Positions 36,701 to 61,163 of a stretch of 64,000 bases of DNA are shown in pieces. The DNA comes from Pseudomonas marvdashtae. Lineage in GTDB: Bacteria > Pseudomonadota > Gammaproteobacteria > Pseudomonadales > Pseudomonadaceae. The translations under genes were made by a program, and so were the position numbers. The notes below the pieces were generated by a model, which worked only from the letters and a program-made list of their open reading frames with translations, was not told where the DNA came from and made no database searches. The stretch is taken from positions 2,386,001-2,450,000 of the forward strand of contig NZ_JABWQX020000001.1 of the NCBI RefSeq assembly GCF_014268655.2. The letters are read 5' to 3'. How positions within the stretch are numbered: position 1 is the first letter of the stretch; each line of letters starts with the position of its first letter.

Positions 36701-39700
36701 GAGAATTTCACTCAGGCGTTGTGGCGGATGCTTGATGTCCAGCGGCAAGTAGGCGGCACCGGCCTTGAGCACGGCGATCATCATGCTCAGCAGCGCCAGG
36801 CCACGTTCGCTGGCCAGGGCCACCAGGGTGTCACGACCGGCACCGGTTTCCACCAGTGCACGGGCCAGGCGGTTGGAACGCTGATCCAGCTCGGCGTAGC
36901 TCAGGCTGTCGGCGCCACACACCGCAGCGATGCGCTGTGGATGCGCTGCCACCTGACGGGCGAACAGCTGGGCGTAGGTTTGATCCAGTGGGAAGTCCAG
37001 CTCGCTGCGGTTCCAGTCCACCAGCAGGGTCTGGCGTTCCTCCGGCGTGAGCAACGACAGCGCGGCCAGCGGTGCATCCGGTCGGGCAACCATTTGAGTC
37101 AACAGCTGGCGCAAGTGGCCGAGCATGCGCTGCACCGTCACCGTGTCGAAACGTGCGGCGTCGTAGGTCAGCCGAATGCCCAGGCGATCGCCAGGATAAA
37201 GCACCACCGTCATCGGATAGTTGGTGTGTACCCGGTCTTCATAGATGTCGATGTTGAAGTCGATTTGACGATCCGACAGGCCCGCGTCGAACGGCGCGTT
37301 TTCGAACACCACCAGGCTGTCGAACAGCGAACGACCATGCTCGATTTCACTCCAGCGCTGGATATCCAGCAGCGGTGCGTGTTCGTAGGCACGCAACTCG
37401 ACGTTGTGTGCGAACAGCGCTTGCAGCCACGGCACCACGATTTGTTCATCGTCAACCTTGACCCGCAACGGCAGGCTGTTGATGAACAGGCCGACGATGT
37501 CTTCCACGCCGGGCAGGTCGGTTGGACGGCCTGACACCGTGACGCCGAACAGCACGTCGTCGCTGCCACTGTAGCGCGACAAGAGCAGGGCCCACGCACC
37601 TTGAATCCAGGTGTTGGGCGTGAGTTGGTGCTGTTGGCACAACGCGGTCAATGCTCGGGTGTCGGCAATCGACAGGGTGACGTCGAGGTTGGCCACGGTC
37701 TCGACCGCTTGCTCGGCCTCGGCCGGGCGATCCACCACCAGCGGTGTCGGCGCGCTGAAGCCGGCCAGTTCGCGGGTCCAGAATTGCTCGGTGATGGACG
37801 TGTCCTGGCATTGCAGCCAATGAACGTAGTTACTGAACGACGGCAGCAACGGACGCGCCACCGGCTGGCCGAGCACGCGCGCCTGGTAGTGGGCGAAGAG
37901 GTCGGCCATCAACAGGCCGAAGCACCAGGCGTCGGTCAGGATGTGGTGGAAGCTGCGTACGATCAGGAATTCCCGGTCGGCCACCTGGAACACCCGCAGG
38001 AAGGTCAAGGGTGGCCGGCGCATGTCGAAACCCTGACGGCATTCAGCGTCCAGCACAGCGTCGAGTTGACGCTGGCGGCTCGCCTCGTCGAGGTGCCGCC
38101 AGTCGTACCAGGCGAAGGCCGGATCGGTGTCGTGGTAGACGCATTGCAGCGCCGCCTTGCCGTCCTGCCACCAGAAACCGGTACGCAGCATTGGATGCCT
38201 GGCCAACTGTTGTGCCCAGGCATATTCGATGGCACTGCGGTCCAGTTCGCCGTCCCAGCGATAACGTTGCTGCATCAGGTAGATGCCGCTGTTGGGGCGC
38301 AGCAGGGTGTGCAGCAACATGCCTTCCTGCATCGGCGACAGGGGTAGCAAGTCGTCGACGCCGGCCCAGTCGAAGTTTGCGCCCAAGGCAGTGAGGTCGT
38401 GCCCGGCGGCGCGGCACAACGGGAACGCATGGGCGCCGGGGATGGCGTGCTCGGCTTCGGCGGCCAACAGGGCCAGACGTTGTTCCAGCACCTGGGCCCA
38501 CTGTTCGGCGCCTGGGCCACGGCAATCGATTTTCAGCTGACCGCGTTGCAAGCTGACGGATAAGGTCAGTCCGGATGCATCGATCGGCGTGCTGCTGGCA
38601 ACGACGTCGCCCAGCGGCCCTTCATGAGTTTGCCATTCGCCGGCCATGGCGATATGCACGGTCGGCCGGGGCAGGCTCAGCAGCGGGTCGCGCAAGTAGT
38701 CGTTGTCCGCCAGATAACGCAACACGCCATAGTCGTCACCGGTGTTCGGGGCAGCGGCCAATTGCGCGTCAACCTGCGCCAGCATCTGTGCGGCGCTGGC
38801 AGTCGGTGCCAGGGTCACACGCAGGGGAACGGCATGGCTCAGCGCGCCGATGACGGTGGCCGGGTCGAAGTCGGTTCGGCTCAAAGCGCTGGTGAGCGGT
38901 AGGCGATCGCGCTCGCAGCGACCACGATCCAGGCTGAGCCAGACGTCTTGATTGGCGCTTTGCTGTGCCAGTTCCGCTGCGACGGCGGTGGCCACCAGCG
39001 AGGCCCAAGGCGCGTGGCTACGGCGTTTGAGCAGGTTCAGACGTGCGCTGAGGGACGGCGAAATCTGCACGCGGCTTTCGCTGGCCGGACCTTCATGTTG
39101 CGGGGTGGGCGGCAGGGTTTCGCCGGCGTATTGCAGCCAGTATTCCCACGCGGGTTCCAGTCCGTCCTCGTCCTTGGCGCGGGTATTCTGATGTTCAGCC
39201 CATTCATCCAGATTGCCGCCGTGATGCGGCAACTCGATCGCACGACCGTGCTGTGCTTGAGCCACCGCCAGCGCCAGGTCGGTCATCAGTAACGCCCATG
39301 AACTGGCGTCCAGGCGCAAGGCATGCGCCACCAACAACACAGCGTCGCCCTGCTCGCCAAGGCAGGCATGCCAGCCTTCGCCTGCGGGGTGGTCCAGCCT
39401 GGCCAGGGTGGTTTCAGCCAGCTCGGCCAGTGCATTGACGTCGTCAGTGTCCAGCGGTTGGCGACTGACGCTGGCCGGTTTAGGCGCGGCCGGCAGGGTT
39501 TGCACCCAGGTGCCGTCAGCCTGTGGGGCCAGACCCAATTGCAGCGCCCGGTGCCGCTGTTGCAGGGCCAACACGGCGCGGCTCAATACCTCGACGCTGA
39601 TCGGCCCATGCAGCGCCACGCAACGCCAGTCTGCCGTCAACGGGCCGGCTTCGAGGCGGGCATGCTGGCCCGCAGTCAGCGGTACATTGTGCGCCTCGCT

Positions 39701-42700
39701 GCCGGCATCGCGGCTGTAGTTCGCGCCTTGGCTGATCACCGCGGAGATCTCGGCAATGGTACGGTTGTCGAACAACTGCTTGGGCGTCAGCTTCATGCCG
39801 CGTTGATGGGCTCGGGCGATGATCTGCAAGTTGAGAATCGAATCACCGCCCAGGGCAAAGAAATTGTCGCGAATGCCGACGCGTTCCACCCGCAGCACAT
39901 CCTGCCAAATCTCGACAAAGGCGCTTTCCACCGCATCCCGCGGGGCTTCGTAGGTGTCCTGGCTGGCTGGTGCATCGGGCAAAGGCAGGCGGGCGATGTC
40001 CGGTTTGCCGTTGGCGTTCAGCGGGATTTCATCCAGCGCGATGAAATCTGCCGGCACCATATAGTCCGGCACGCGCAGGGCCAGGTCGTGGCGCAACTTG
40101 TCGGTGGACAGCGAGGTGCTGGCGACTAACCAGGCGATCAGGCGTGGCGTCTCGTTGGCCGGTTGCACCACGCGCACCAGCACTTGCTGGATGTTGCTGG
40201 ACAGGTGTTTGATCTGCGCTTCGATTTCACCCAACTCCATGCGATAGCCGCGCAGTTTGACTTGGTTGTCGAGGCGCCCGAGGAACGCCAATTCGCCGGA
40301 TTCCAGCCAGCGCACACGGTCGCCGGTGCGGTAGGCCCGGGACAGGTCGGCGACGGCGGTGAAACGCGCAGCGGTTTGTGCCGGATCGCCAAGGTAATCG
40401 ATGGCCAGGCCTTCACCGCCCACCCACAACTCGCCCGGCACACCGACGGGCACGGCGTGGCCCTGGTTGTCGAGTACCCGCAGTTGCCGATTCGGTTGCG
40501 GGTGGCCCAGCGGTTGCACACCGGCCAGTGGTTGATCGATGCGCGACAGGCAAATGCCCACGGCGCTTTCGGTCGGACCGTAGTGGTTATAGACAGCGAG
40601 CTGCGGACACAGCGCGCGGACAGTCTCCAGCAAGGTGCCTTGCAGCGCTTCGCCGCCTAGCAACAAGGCACGGCGCGGGAGCAGATTGGCGTCGGGGTGA
40701 GCGGCGAGTAAACCGTGCAAGTGGTTGGGGGTGAGCTTGATCAGGTCCGGGCTGAATTCGGCAAAACACTGGGCCAGGGCGTTCGGATCAGCGCGCGTGT
40801 CGTCGTCCACCAGCAGCAGGCTGCCACCGCTGACCAGCGCGCCGAACAGCTGGGTGTAGCCGAGGTCTGCCGCCAGGGTCGAGAGCAGCGCATGGCGCCA
40901 GGGTTGTTCGGCCTCGGCGCAACCCAGCTCGGTCAGAATGCCGGTGATATAGGCGACGATCGCCCGATGAGACAGGCGCACACCTTTCGGCGTACCGGTG
41001 GAGCCGGAGGTGTAGATCACATAGGCGCAGGCCAGTTGATCCAGCGCAGGCAGGTCGATGTCGGTGGCGCGGGCCGAGGCCTCGATCACTTGCGCGGAGG
41101 CGCTTTCGAAGGTCGGTGTGCCAATGATGAAATCGACGTCGGCACTGGCGATCAGCGCACTCAGGCGCGAGGCGGGTTGACTCAGGTCGAGCGGCAGGAA
41201 GCAGCCACCGGCCTGCATCACCGCCAACAGCGAGATGACCGCGTCGTTGCTGCGGGGCAAGGCCAGCGCGACTCGATCACCCTGTTGCAGGCCACGCTGG
41301 CGCAAAGCCTTGGCCAGTCCGGTCGATGCTTCAAGCAGTTCGCCGTAGCTCAAGACACCGTTGGCGTCGCGCACAGCTTCTCGCGCGGGATGGCGGCGCG
41401 CCTGGGCGGCGATCAGTTCGTGCAGCGGCGCTACAGGCAACGGGAGGGGCGCACCGTTGCCCCAGTGGCCGGTCAGTTCCAGTTCCTGCGCCGGGCACAG
41501 CGGCACGTCGGCCAGTAGTCGATTGGCGTCACGGCTCAGCTCCTCGACCAGCGCGGCCAATTGCTGCAGCAAGCGCGCGCCTGCCGCATCGGACAAGCGT
41601 TTGCGTTGATGCACCAGATGCAGTTGCAAGCAGTCGCTTTCCATCGACGCGATCAGCGACATGGGGTAGTTGTTGCGCCCGCCGGTGTGGCGCAATGGCG
41701 CGGCGTGTTCGGCGTCCGGTAGTCCGAACAGGCCGTCGTCGATCTGATCCAGTTCCTGGGGAAACGGGAAGTTTTCGAATACCAGGATCGCTTCGAACAA
41801 CTCGCCACCGGGCGGCAGGGCCGTCAGTGCCCGCAGACTGGCCAGCGGCGTGTGCTCGTGCTCGCGCATCTCGGCATTCCAGTCCTGGATGCCCGCCAGC
41901 CATTGGCCAACGGTCGGTGCATCGTCCCAACGAACGCGCAACGGCAAGGTGTTGATGAACAGACCGACCATGCGCTCGACGCCGCTCAGACGCTGGGGGC
42001 GTCCGGCCACGGTGACGCCGATCAGGCTTTCGTCGGTGCCATTGTGGCGGCCCAGCAGGTAAGCGTAAGCCGCTTGCAGCAAGGTGTTGACGGTCAGGTT
42101 GTGGTTCCGGGCGAAGCCGGCCAGGCGAGCGGTCGTTGCGGCGTCCAGCCTCAGCGAATGCTCGGTGCAAGGCAGGTGCGCGTCTACCGGATCGGCGAGC
42201 AGGCCACGGGGGTCCGACTCGGGCACGCGCGTGGTGTTGGCGAAGTCCGCAAGGCGGCTGCGCCAGAACTCATCGGCCGCTGGGCGCTCGCTGAGGTAGG
42301 CCACGTAATCCTGGAACGGTCGCACCGCTTCCAGCGCCGCGTGTTGACCGCGCCGTGCCGCGCGATACAGATCACGCCAGTCCGCCAGCAGTGAGCCGAC
42401 ACTCCAACCGTCGAGCAATAAGTGGTGGTGTGTCCAGACCAGCGACCATTGTGCCTGTCCGTTCACATCGTCCAGTCGCGCCAGGGTCAGGCGCATCAAC
42501 GGGGCGCTGCCCAGTTCGAAGGCCTGAGCGCGGTCTTCGGCCGCGAGGGCTGCGACGCCTTGCGCGTTACCGCGTAAATCGACTTCACGAAGGGGCAAGT
42601 CGACTTCCTTGAGAATGACCTGATAGGCGTCGTCCAGCTCTTCCCAGAGAAACGCCGTGCGCAACACCGCGTGGCGTTGCATCAGGGCCAGCCAGGCCTG

Positions 42701-42847
42701 GCGGAACGCATCGAGGTCGAGTTCACCGGCCAGGCCGATGCTCATCTGCTGGTAATAAACCCGGGACTCGGGCGCATAGGCCTCGTGGTACAGCAGGCCT
42801 TTTTGCAGCGGGGTCAGCGAATAGATGTTTTCGATTTGATCATGCAT
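33746..42847 (-). CDS. NRPS, C-A(Asp)-T-(E-like)-C-A(Dab)-T-C
   Basis: Adds residues 6 and 7 and carries the C domain for residue 8, 3033 residues. ATG 42847 is chosen because the domain begins at once (IENIYSLTPLQKG); a GTG at 42883 is possible. Domains: C1 with HHHLLLDGWS (about 139), of the type that follows an E domain; A1 (about 470-960) with code D-L-T-K-L-G-H-V-G, close to the Asp code DLTKVGHIG; T1 LGGDSI (about 1001); an epimerisation-like domain (about 1050-1430) with a ruined active site (HALRLDA); C2 with HHILTDAWC (about 1634); A2 with code D-I-W-E-L-T-A-D-D, the code known for 2,4-diaminobutyrate in syringomycin synthetase; T2 LGGHSL (about 2497); C3 with HHIAVDAWS (about 2693) at the C-terminus. 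Its stop overlaps one possible start of the next gene. Confidence 0.94.
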   Translation of the reverse strand: MHDQIENIYSLTPLQKGLLYHEAYAPESRVYYQQMSIGLAGELDLDAFRQAWLALMQRHAVLRTAFLWEELDDAYQVILKEVDLPLREVDLRGNAQGVAALAAEDRAQAFELGSAPLMRLTLARLDDVNGQAQWSLVWTHHHLLLDGWSVGSLLADWRDLYRAARRGQHAALEAVRPFQDYVAYLSERPAADEFWRSRLADFANTTRVPESDPRGLLADPVDAHLPCTEHSLRLDAATTARLAGFARNHNLTVNTLLQAAYAYLLGRHNGTDESLIGVTVAGRPQRLSGVERMVGLFINTLPLRVRWDDAPTVGQWLAGIQDWNAEMREHEHTPLASLRALTALPPGGELFEAILVFENFPFPQELDQIDDGLFGLPDAEHAAPLRHTGGRNNYPMSLIASMESDCLQLHLVHQRKRLSDAAGARLLQQLAALVEELSRDANRLLADVPLCPAQELELTGHWGNGAPLPLPVAPLHELIAAQARRHPAREAVRDANGVLSYGELLEASTGLAKALRQRGLQQGDRVALALPRSNDAVISLLAVMQAGGCFLPLDLSQPASRLSALIASADVDFIIGTPTFESASAQVIEASARATDIDLPALDQLACAYVIYTSGSTGTPKGVRLSHRAIVAYITGILTELGCAEAEQPWRHALLSTLAADLGYTQLFGALVSGGSLLLVDDDTRADPNALAQCFAEFSPDLIKLTPNHLHGLLAAHPDANLLPRRALLLGGEALQGTLLETVRALCPQLAVYNHYGPTESAVGICLSRIDQPLAGVQPLGHPQPNRQLRVLDNQGHAVPVGVPGELWVGGEGLAIDYLGDPAQTAARFTAVADLSRAYRTGDRVRWLESGELAFLGRLDNQVKLRGYRMELGEIEAQIKHLSSNIQQVLVRVVQPANETPRLIAWLVASTSLSTDKLRHDLALRVPDYMVPADFIALDEIPLNANGKPDIARLPLPDAPASQDTYEAPRDAVESAFVEIWQDVLRVERVGIRDNFFALGGDSILNLQIIARAHQRGMKLTPKQLFDNRTIAEISAVISQGANYSRDAGSEAHNVPLTAGQHARLEAGPLTADWRCVALHGPISVEVLSRAVLALQQRHRALQLGLAPQADGTWVQTLPAAPKPASVSRQPLDTDDVNALAELAETTLARLDHPAGEGWHACLGEQGDAVLLVAHALRLDASSWALLMTDLALAVAQAQHGRAIELPHHGGNLDEWAEHQNTRAKDEDGLEPAWEYWLQYAGETLPPTPQHEGPASESRVQISPSLSARLNLLKRRSHAPWASLVATAVAAELAQQSANQDVWLSLDRGRCERDRLPLTSALSRTDFDPATVIGALSHAVPLRVTLAPTASAAQMLAQVDAQLAAAPNTGDDYGVLRYLADNDYLRDPLLSLPRPTVHIAMAGEWQTHEGPLGDVVASSTPIDASGLTLSVSLQRGQLKIDCRGPGAEQWAQVLEQRLALLAAEAEHAIPGAHAFPLCRAAGHDLTALGANFDWAGVDDLLPLSPMQEGMLLHTLLRPNSGIYLMQQRYRWDGELDRSAIEYAWAQQLARHPMLRTGFWWQDGKAALQCVYHDTDPAFAWYDWRHLDEASRQRQLDAVLDAECRQGFDMRRPPLTFLRVFQVADREFLIVRSFHHILTDAWCFGLLMADLFAHYQARVLGQPVARPLLPSFSNYVHWLQCQDTSITEQFWTRELAGFSAPTPLVVDRPAEAEQAVETVANLDVTLSIADTRALTALCQQHQLTPNTWIQGAWALLLSRYSGSDDVLFGVTVSGRPTDLPGVEDIVGLFINSLPLRVKVDDEQIVVPWLQALFAHNVELRAYEHAPLLDIQRWSEIEHGRSLFDSLVVFENAPFDAGLSDRQIDFNIDIYEDRVHTNYPMTVVLYPGDRLGIRLTYDAARFDTVTVQRMLGHLRQLLTQMVARPDAPLAALSLLTPEERQTLLVDWNRSELDFPLDQTYAQLFARQVAAHPQRIAAVCGADSLSYAELDQRSNRLARALVETGAGRDTLVALASERGLALLSMMIAVLKAGAAYLPLDIKHPPQRLSEILELSEATLLLTSDSADSVIDPALAACTATPRRLRTEALWLSGDATPLPVAGSPDDLAYVIFTSGSTGTPKGAMIEQRGMLNNIFGKVPTLGLSSADRIAQTASPAFDISVWQFLAAPVLGATVHILPDEIAHDPERLLGALETQQLSVLEAVPTMIRALLDLAGADTRLSALRWLLPTGEALPPALAQAWLGRFAHVPLMNAYGPAECSDDVAFHPLTRVSEEGGNAMPIGRPTANNHLYLVDAQLRPVPVGVPGEICVGGVGVGRGYLNDPEKTRAAFVAHPFEPEARFYRTGDLGRWRADGVIEFLGRRDQQVKIRGHRIELGEIEDHLGRHPAVQAVAVIVNADQRGDLQLVAYWTGDDTPVAVLREWLAQRLPSYMVPAHWQQLEALPLNANGKVDRKGLTSRTLDNDLIEQRPLSSDTERQLGAIWAQILCVPAIGADDNFFALGGHSLLATLVVSRIRGQLAVDLPLRAVFDHPVLANLARAIDSARLQTAPLALPAITPADRSQALPLSFAQQRLWFLEQLNPGSSGFNIPFALTLTGALDVEALRLAFEQLVARHEVLRSTVHSDHGEPWQRIEAAQAFALPITDLQQVPAQEQESAIQAQLSEVFGQPFDLTQAPLIRARLLQLDPQTHVLAIALHHIAVDAWSIAQLVDQLASDYAGFGNPATRIAPAPLQYADFAVWQRKHLPGPVWQQQLAYWRQQLQASPAPLLLPGAQTRDHGGCARHRSRLPASLARAISDLATAREASPFMVLHSALNVVLHQQTGREDLLVGTDIANRHQQQTEDMVGFFVNQLVLRCRVTPQQTFGQLLGDARRVALDAFAHQDLPFDALVADLLPQRDARYTPFFQVKLVVQNTRQQDLHLPGLAISERELEPQASDVDLLINVVDDGAGLLVVYDYDTGRYTRDYIELFDCLFVCLLEQLSLSADTHVAQLLEPLNQLQQTRREQAQAALREAGSARQSALGQARRRTVVKDAEQ
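38650..39700 (-). other. Degenerate epimerisation-like domain after the Asp module
   Basis: It lies between T1 (LGGDSI) and C2 of the Asp-Dab protein. Compared with the intact E domain ending the previous protein, HHLVVDA is HALRLDA, so the catalytic second His is Ala. ERHGRDA becomes DRGRCER, RTVGWFTTLYP becomes TVIGALSHAVP, and VLFNYLG becomes VHIAMAG. Epimerase activity is unlikely. It may serve as a docking surface for a hydroxylase acting on T-bound Asp, or be a relic. Confidence 0.75.
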
Positions 42848-42883
42848 GGCGGCAGTGTTCGATCCAGAAAAACGGGGAGACAC

Positions 42884-42903
42884 GTGCGCCGCTAACGGCG
42901 CAC
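42884..42903 (-). other. Intercistronic hairpin between two NRPS genes
   Basis: A perfect 8-base inverted repeat, GTGCGCCG and CGGCGCAC, with a 4-base loop. It lies in the 86-base gap between the 14-kb NRPS gene and the next one. On the transcript it is followed by a short U-rich stretch (CCCCGUUUUU) about 10 bases downstream. It could slow or trim the transcript, or modulate translation of the following gene. Confidence 0.5.
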
Positions 42904-42933
42904 TTCGAAGTCAAATACAGGTCGTGCCGGGGC

Positions 42934-56868
<13,935 letters not shown>

Positions 56869-56926
56869 TTAAAGCGTCCTGCGTAAAAAGGGGCAACGGT
56901 GATGGCGTAGCAACGCAAGGAGCCGT

Positions 56927-59995
<3,069 letters not shown>

Positions 59996-60099
59996 CTCGA
60001 CTAGAAAAGGGCTTGCGCCAGGTCACCACGCAGGCACTGGGGCTTGCTGGACATGCGTCGGGCAAGCCACCTGCGCACGGCGGGTGGCCTCGTTGAATG

Positions 60100-61146
60100 T
60101 CAGACGGCAACGTCGCTCGACAGCAGGGCTTCAGCCATGCCGGTCATGATGGCGCGCTTGCCGGTAAAGGGTTCGCGACCGTGCACGGCGAGCATGTTGT
60201 CGATGAACAACACGTCCCCCTGCTGCCAGCTGAAGCGCACCAACGAATTGAGGTACGCCGCACGCAGCGATTCCAGGACTTGCGGCTCGATTGGCTCGCC
60301 GTCGCCATAAAAGGTGTTGGTGGGCAGGTCGAGGTCGTTGAAATTGCTTTGCAACGAATCGCGAATGCGCTCGGGCAGAGTGCTGATGTGGAAGAACGTG
60401 GCGTGGTTGAACCAGACCTCTTCGCCGGTGCGCGGGTGGCGTACCACGGCCGGCCCGCGTTGACGGGTGCGCAGGCGATTGTTGTCTTTCCATTCCACTT
60501 CGATGCCGACGCTGGCGCAGTAGGCTTCCACTTCGCCGCGGTCTTCGGACTGGAATACGGTCTGCCACGGCAGGCCGAAACCGTCGCCGTAGTTGCGCAC
60601 GTATAACACGCCTTTTTCCCGGAACCGCGCTTCAATCTGCGGGCTGATCCTGGCCTTGACGGCGCGGGTCGAGCCAATCGGTGTTTCACCACCGGTTTCG
60701 GACGGAAGATGGCAATAGAAGAACAGCCGCAGGGGGAAGCGTGGTGAGTAGGAATGCTCGTTGTGGGGAAAGATCATCTGGTCGGCCGGGTAGTCGGTCG
60801 AGGTGTAGATATTGCCGCCGACACGTGTCCGGGGCGAGGCGCGGAACATGTATTCCAGCGCGCCAGGGGAAAGCGCGGCGATCACTTGGTCGAACTGCTC
60901 GACGGACGTGACGTTGAAGCCGCGAAACAGCAGGGCGCCATATTGCAGCAGTTTCTTTTCTAATGACTCGCGTTCCCGTGCGGCCCAGGCAACCAGGTCG
61001 ACACCGCTGACGGCTGGCTCGATCACCAGCGGCAGGGCGTGGTCCGGGCTGAGCAGGCGCTCGGTCACCAACTGTTGTTCCGAGACGTTCATGGCTTTGC
61101 GACGCACTGCGCCGAGGGCGCGTGGCGATGGGGGCACGATAGACAT
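60100..61146 (-). CDS. TauD/SyrP-like Fe(II)/2-oxoglutarate amino-acid beta-hydroxylase
   Basis: Non-haem dioxygenase of 348 residues expected to beta-hydroxylate a T-domain-bound residue. The iron triad is visible: His and Glu in FPHNEHSYS (about residues 127-130) and the distal His in LAVHGREPF (about 322). The 2-oxoglutarate Arg is probably in GKRAIMTGM. SyrP-type features include YTSTDYPADQMIFPHNE and GGETPIGSTRAV. It lies 17 bases after the FAAL gene and upstream of the first I-A-T protein, so the first residue (His-like code) is the nearest target. Asp hydroxylation is the alternative. This is the only hydroxylase in the window, although three residues are predicted to be hydroxylated. 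A second in-frame ATG at 61092 is less likely. Confidence 0.9.
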   Translation of the reverse strand: MSIVPPSPRALGAVRRKAMNVSEQQLVTERLLSPDHALPLVIEPAVSGVDLVAWAARERESLEKKLLQYGALLFRGFNVTSVEQFDQVIAALSPGALEYMFRASPRTRVGGNIYTSTDYPADQMIFPHNEHSYSPRFPLRLFFYCHLPSETGGETPIGSTRAVKARISPQIEARFREKGVLYVRNYGDGFGLPWQTVFQSEDRGEVEAYCASVGIEVEWKDNNRLRTRQRGPAVVRHPRTGEEVWFNHATFFHISTLPERIRDSLQSNFNDLDLPTNTFYGDGEPIEPQVLESLRAAYLNSLVRFSWQQGDVLFIDNMLAVHGREPFTGKRAIMTGMAEALLSSDVAV

Positions 61147-61163
61147 AGCGGCATCCGACTCGG

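Noticed and set aside
42848..42883. GTG start that would add twelve residues to the Asp-Dab NRPS.
   Set aside because: The added residues are not C-domain sequence and no ribosome site precedes them, while ATG 42847 starts right at the domain.
60041..60068. GGCTTGC...GCAAGCC inverted repeat in the gap between the hydroxylase and the first NRPS as a terminator.
   Set aside because: The stem is 7 bp with a 14-base loop and no U-run; the genes on both sides belong to one pathway.
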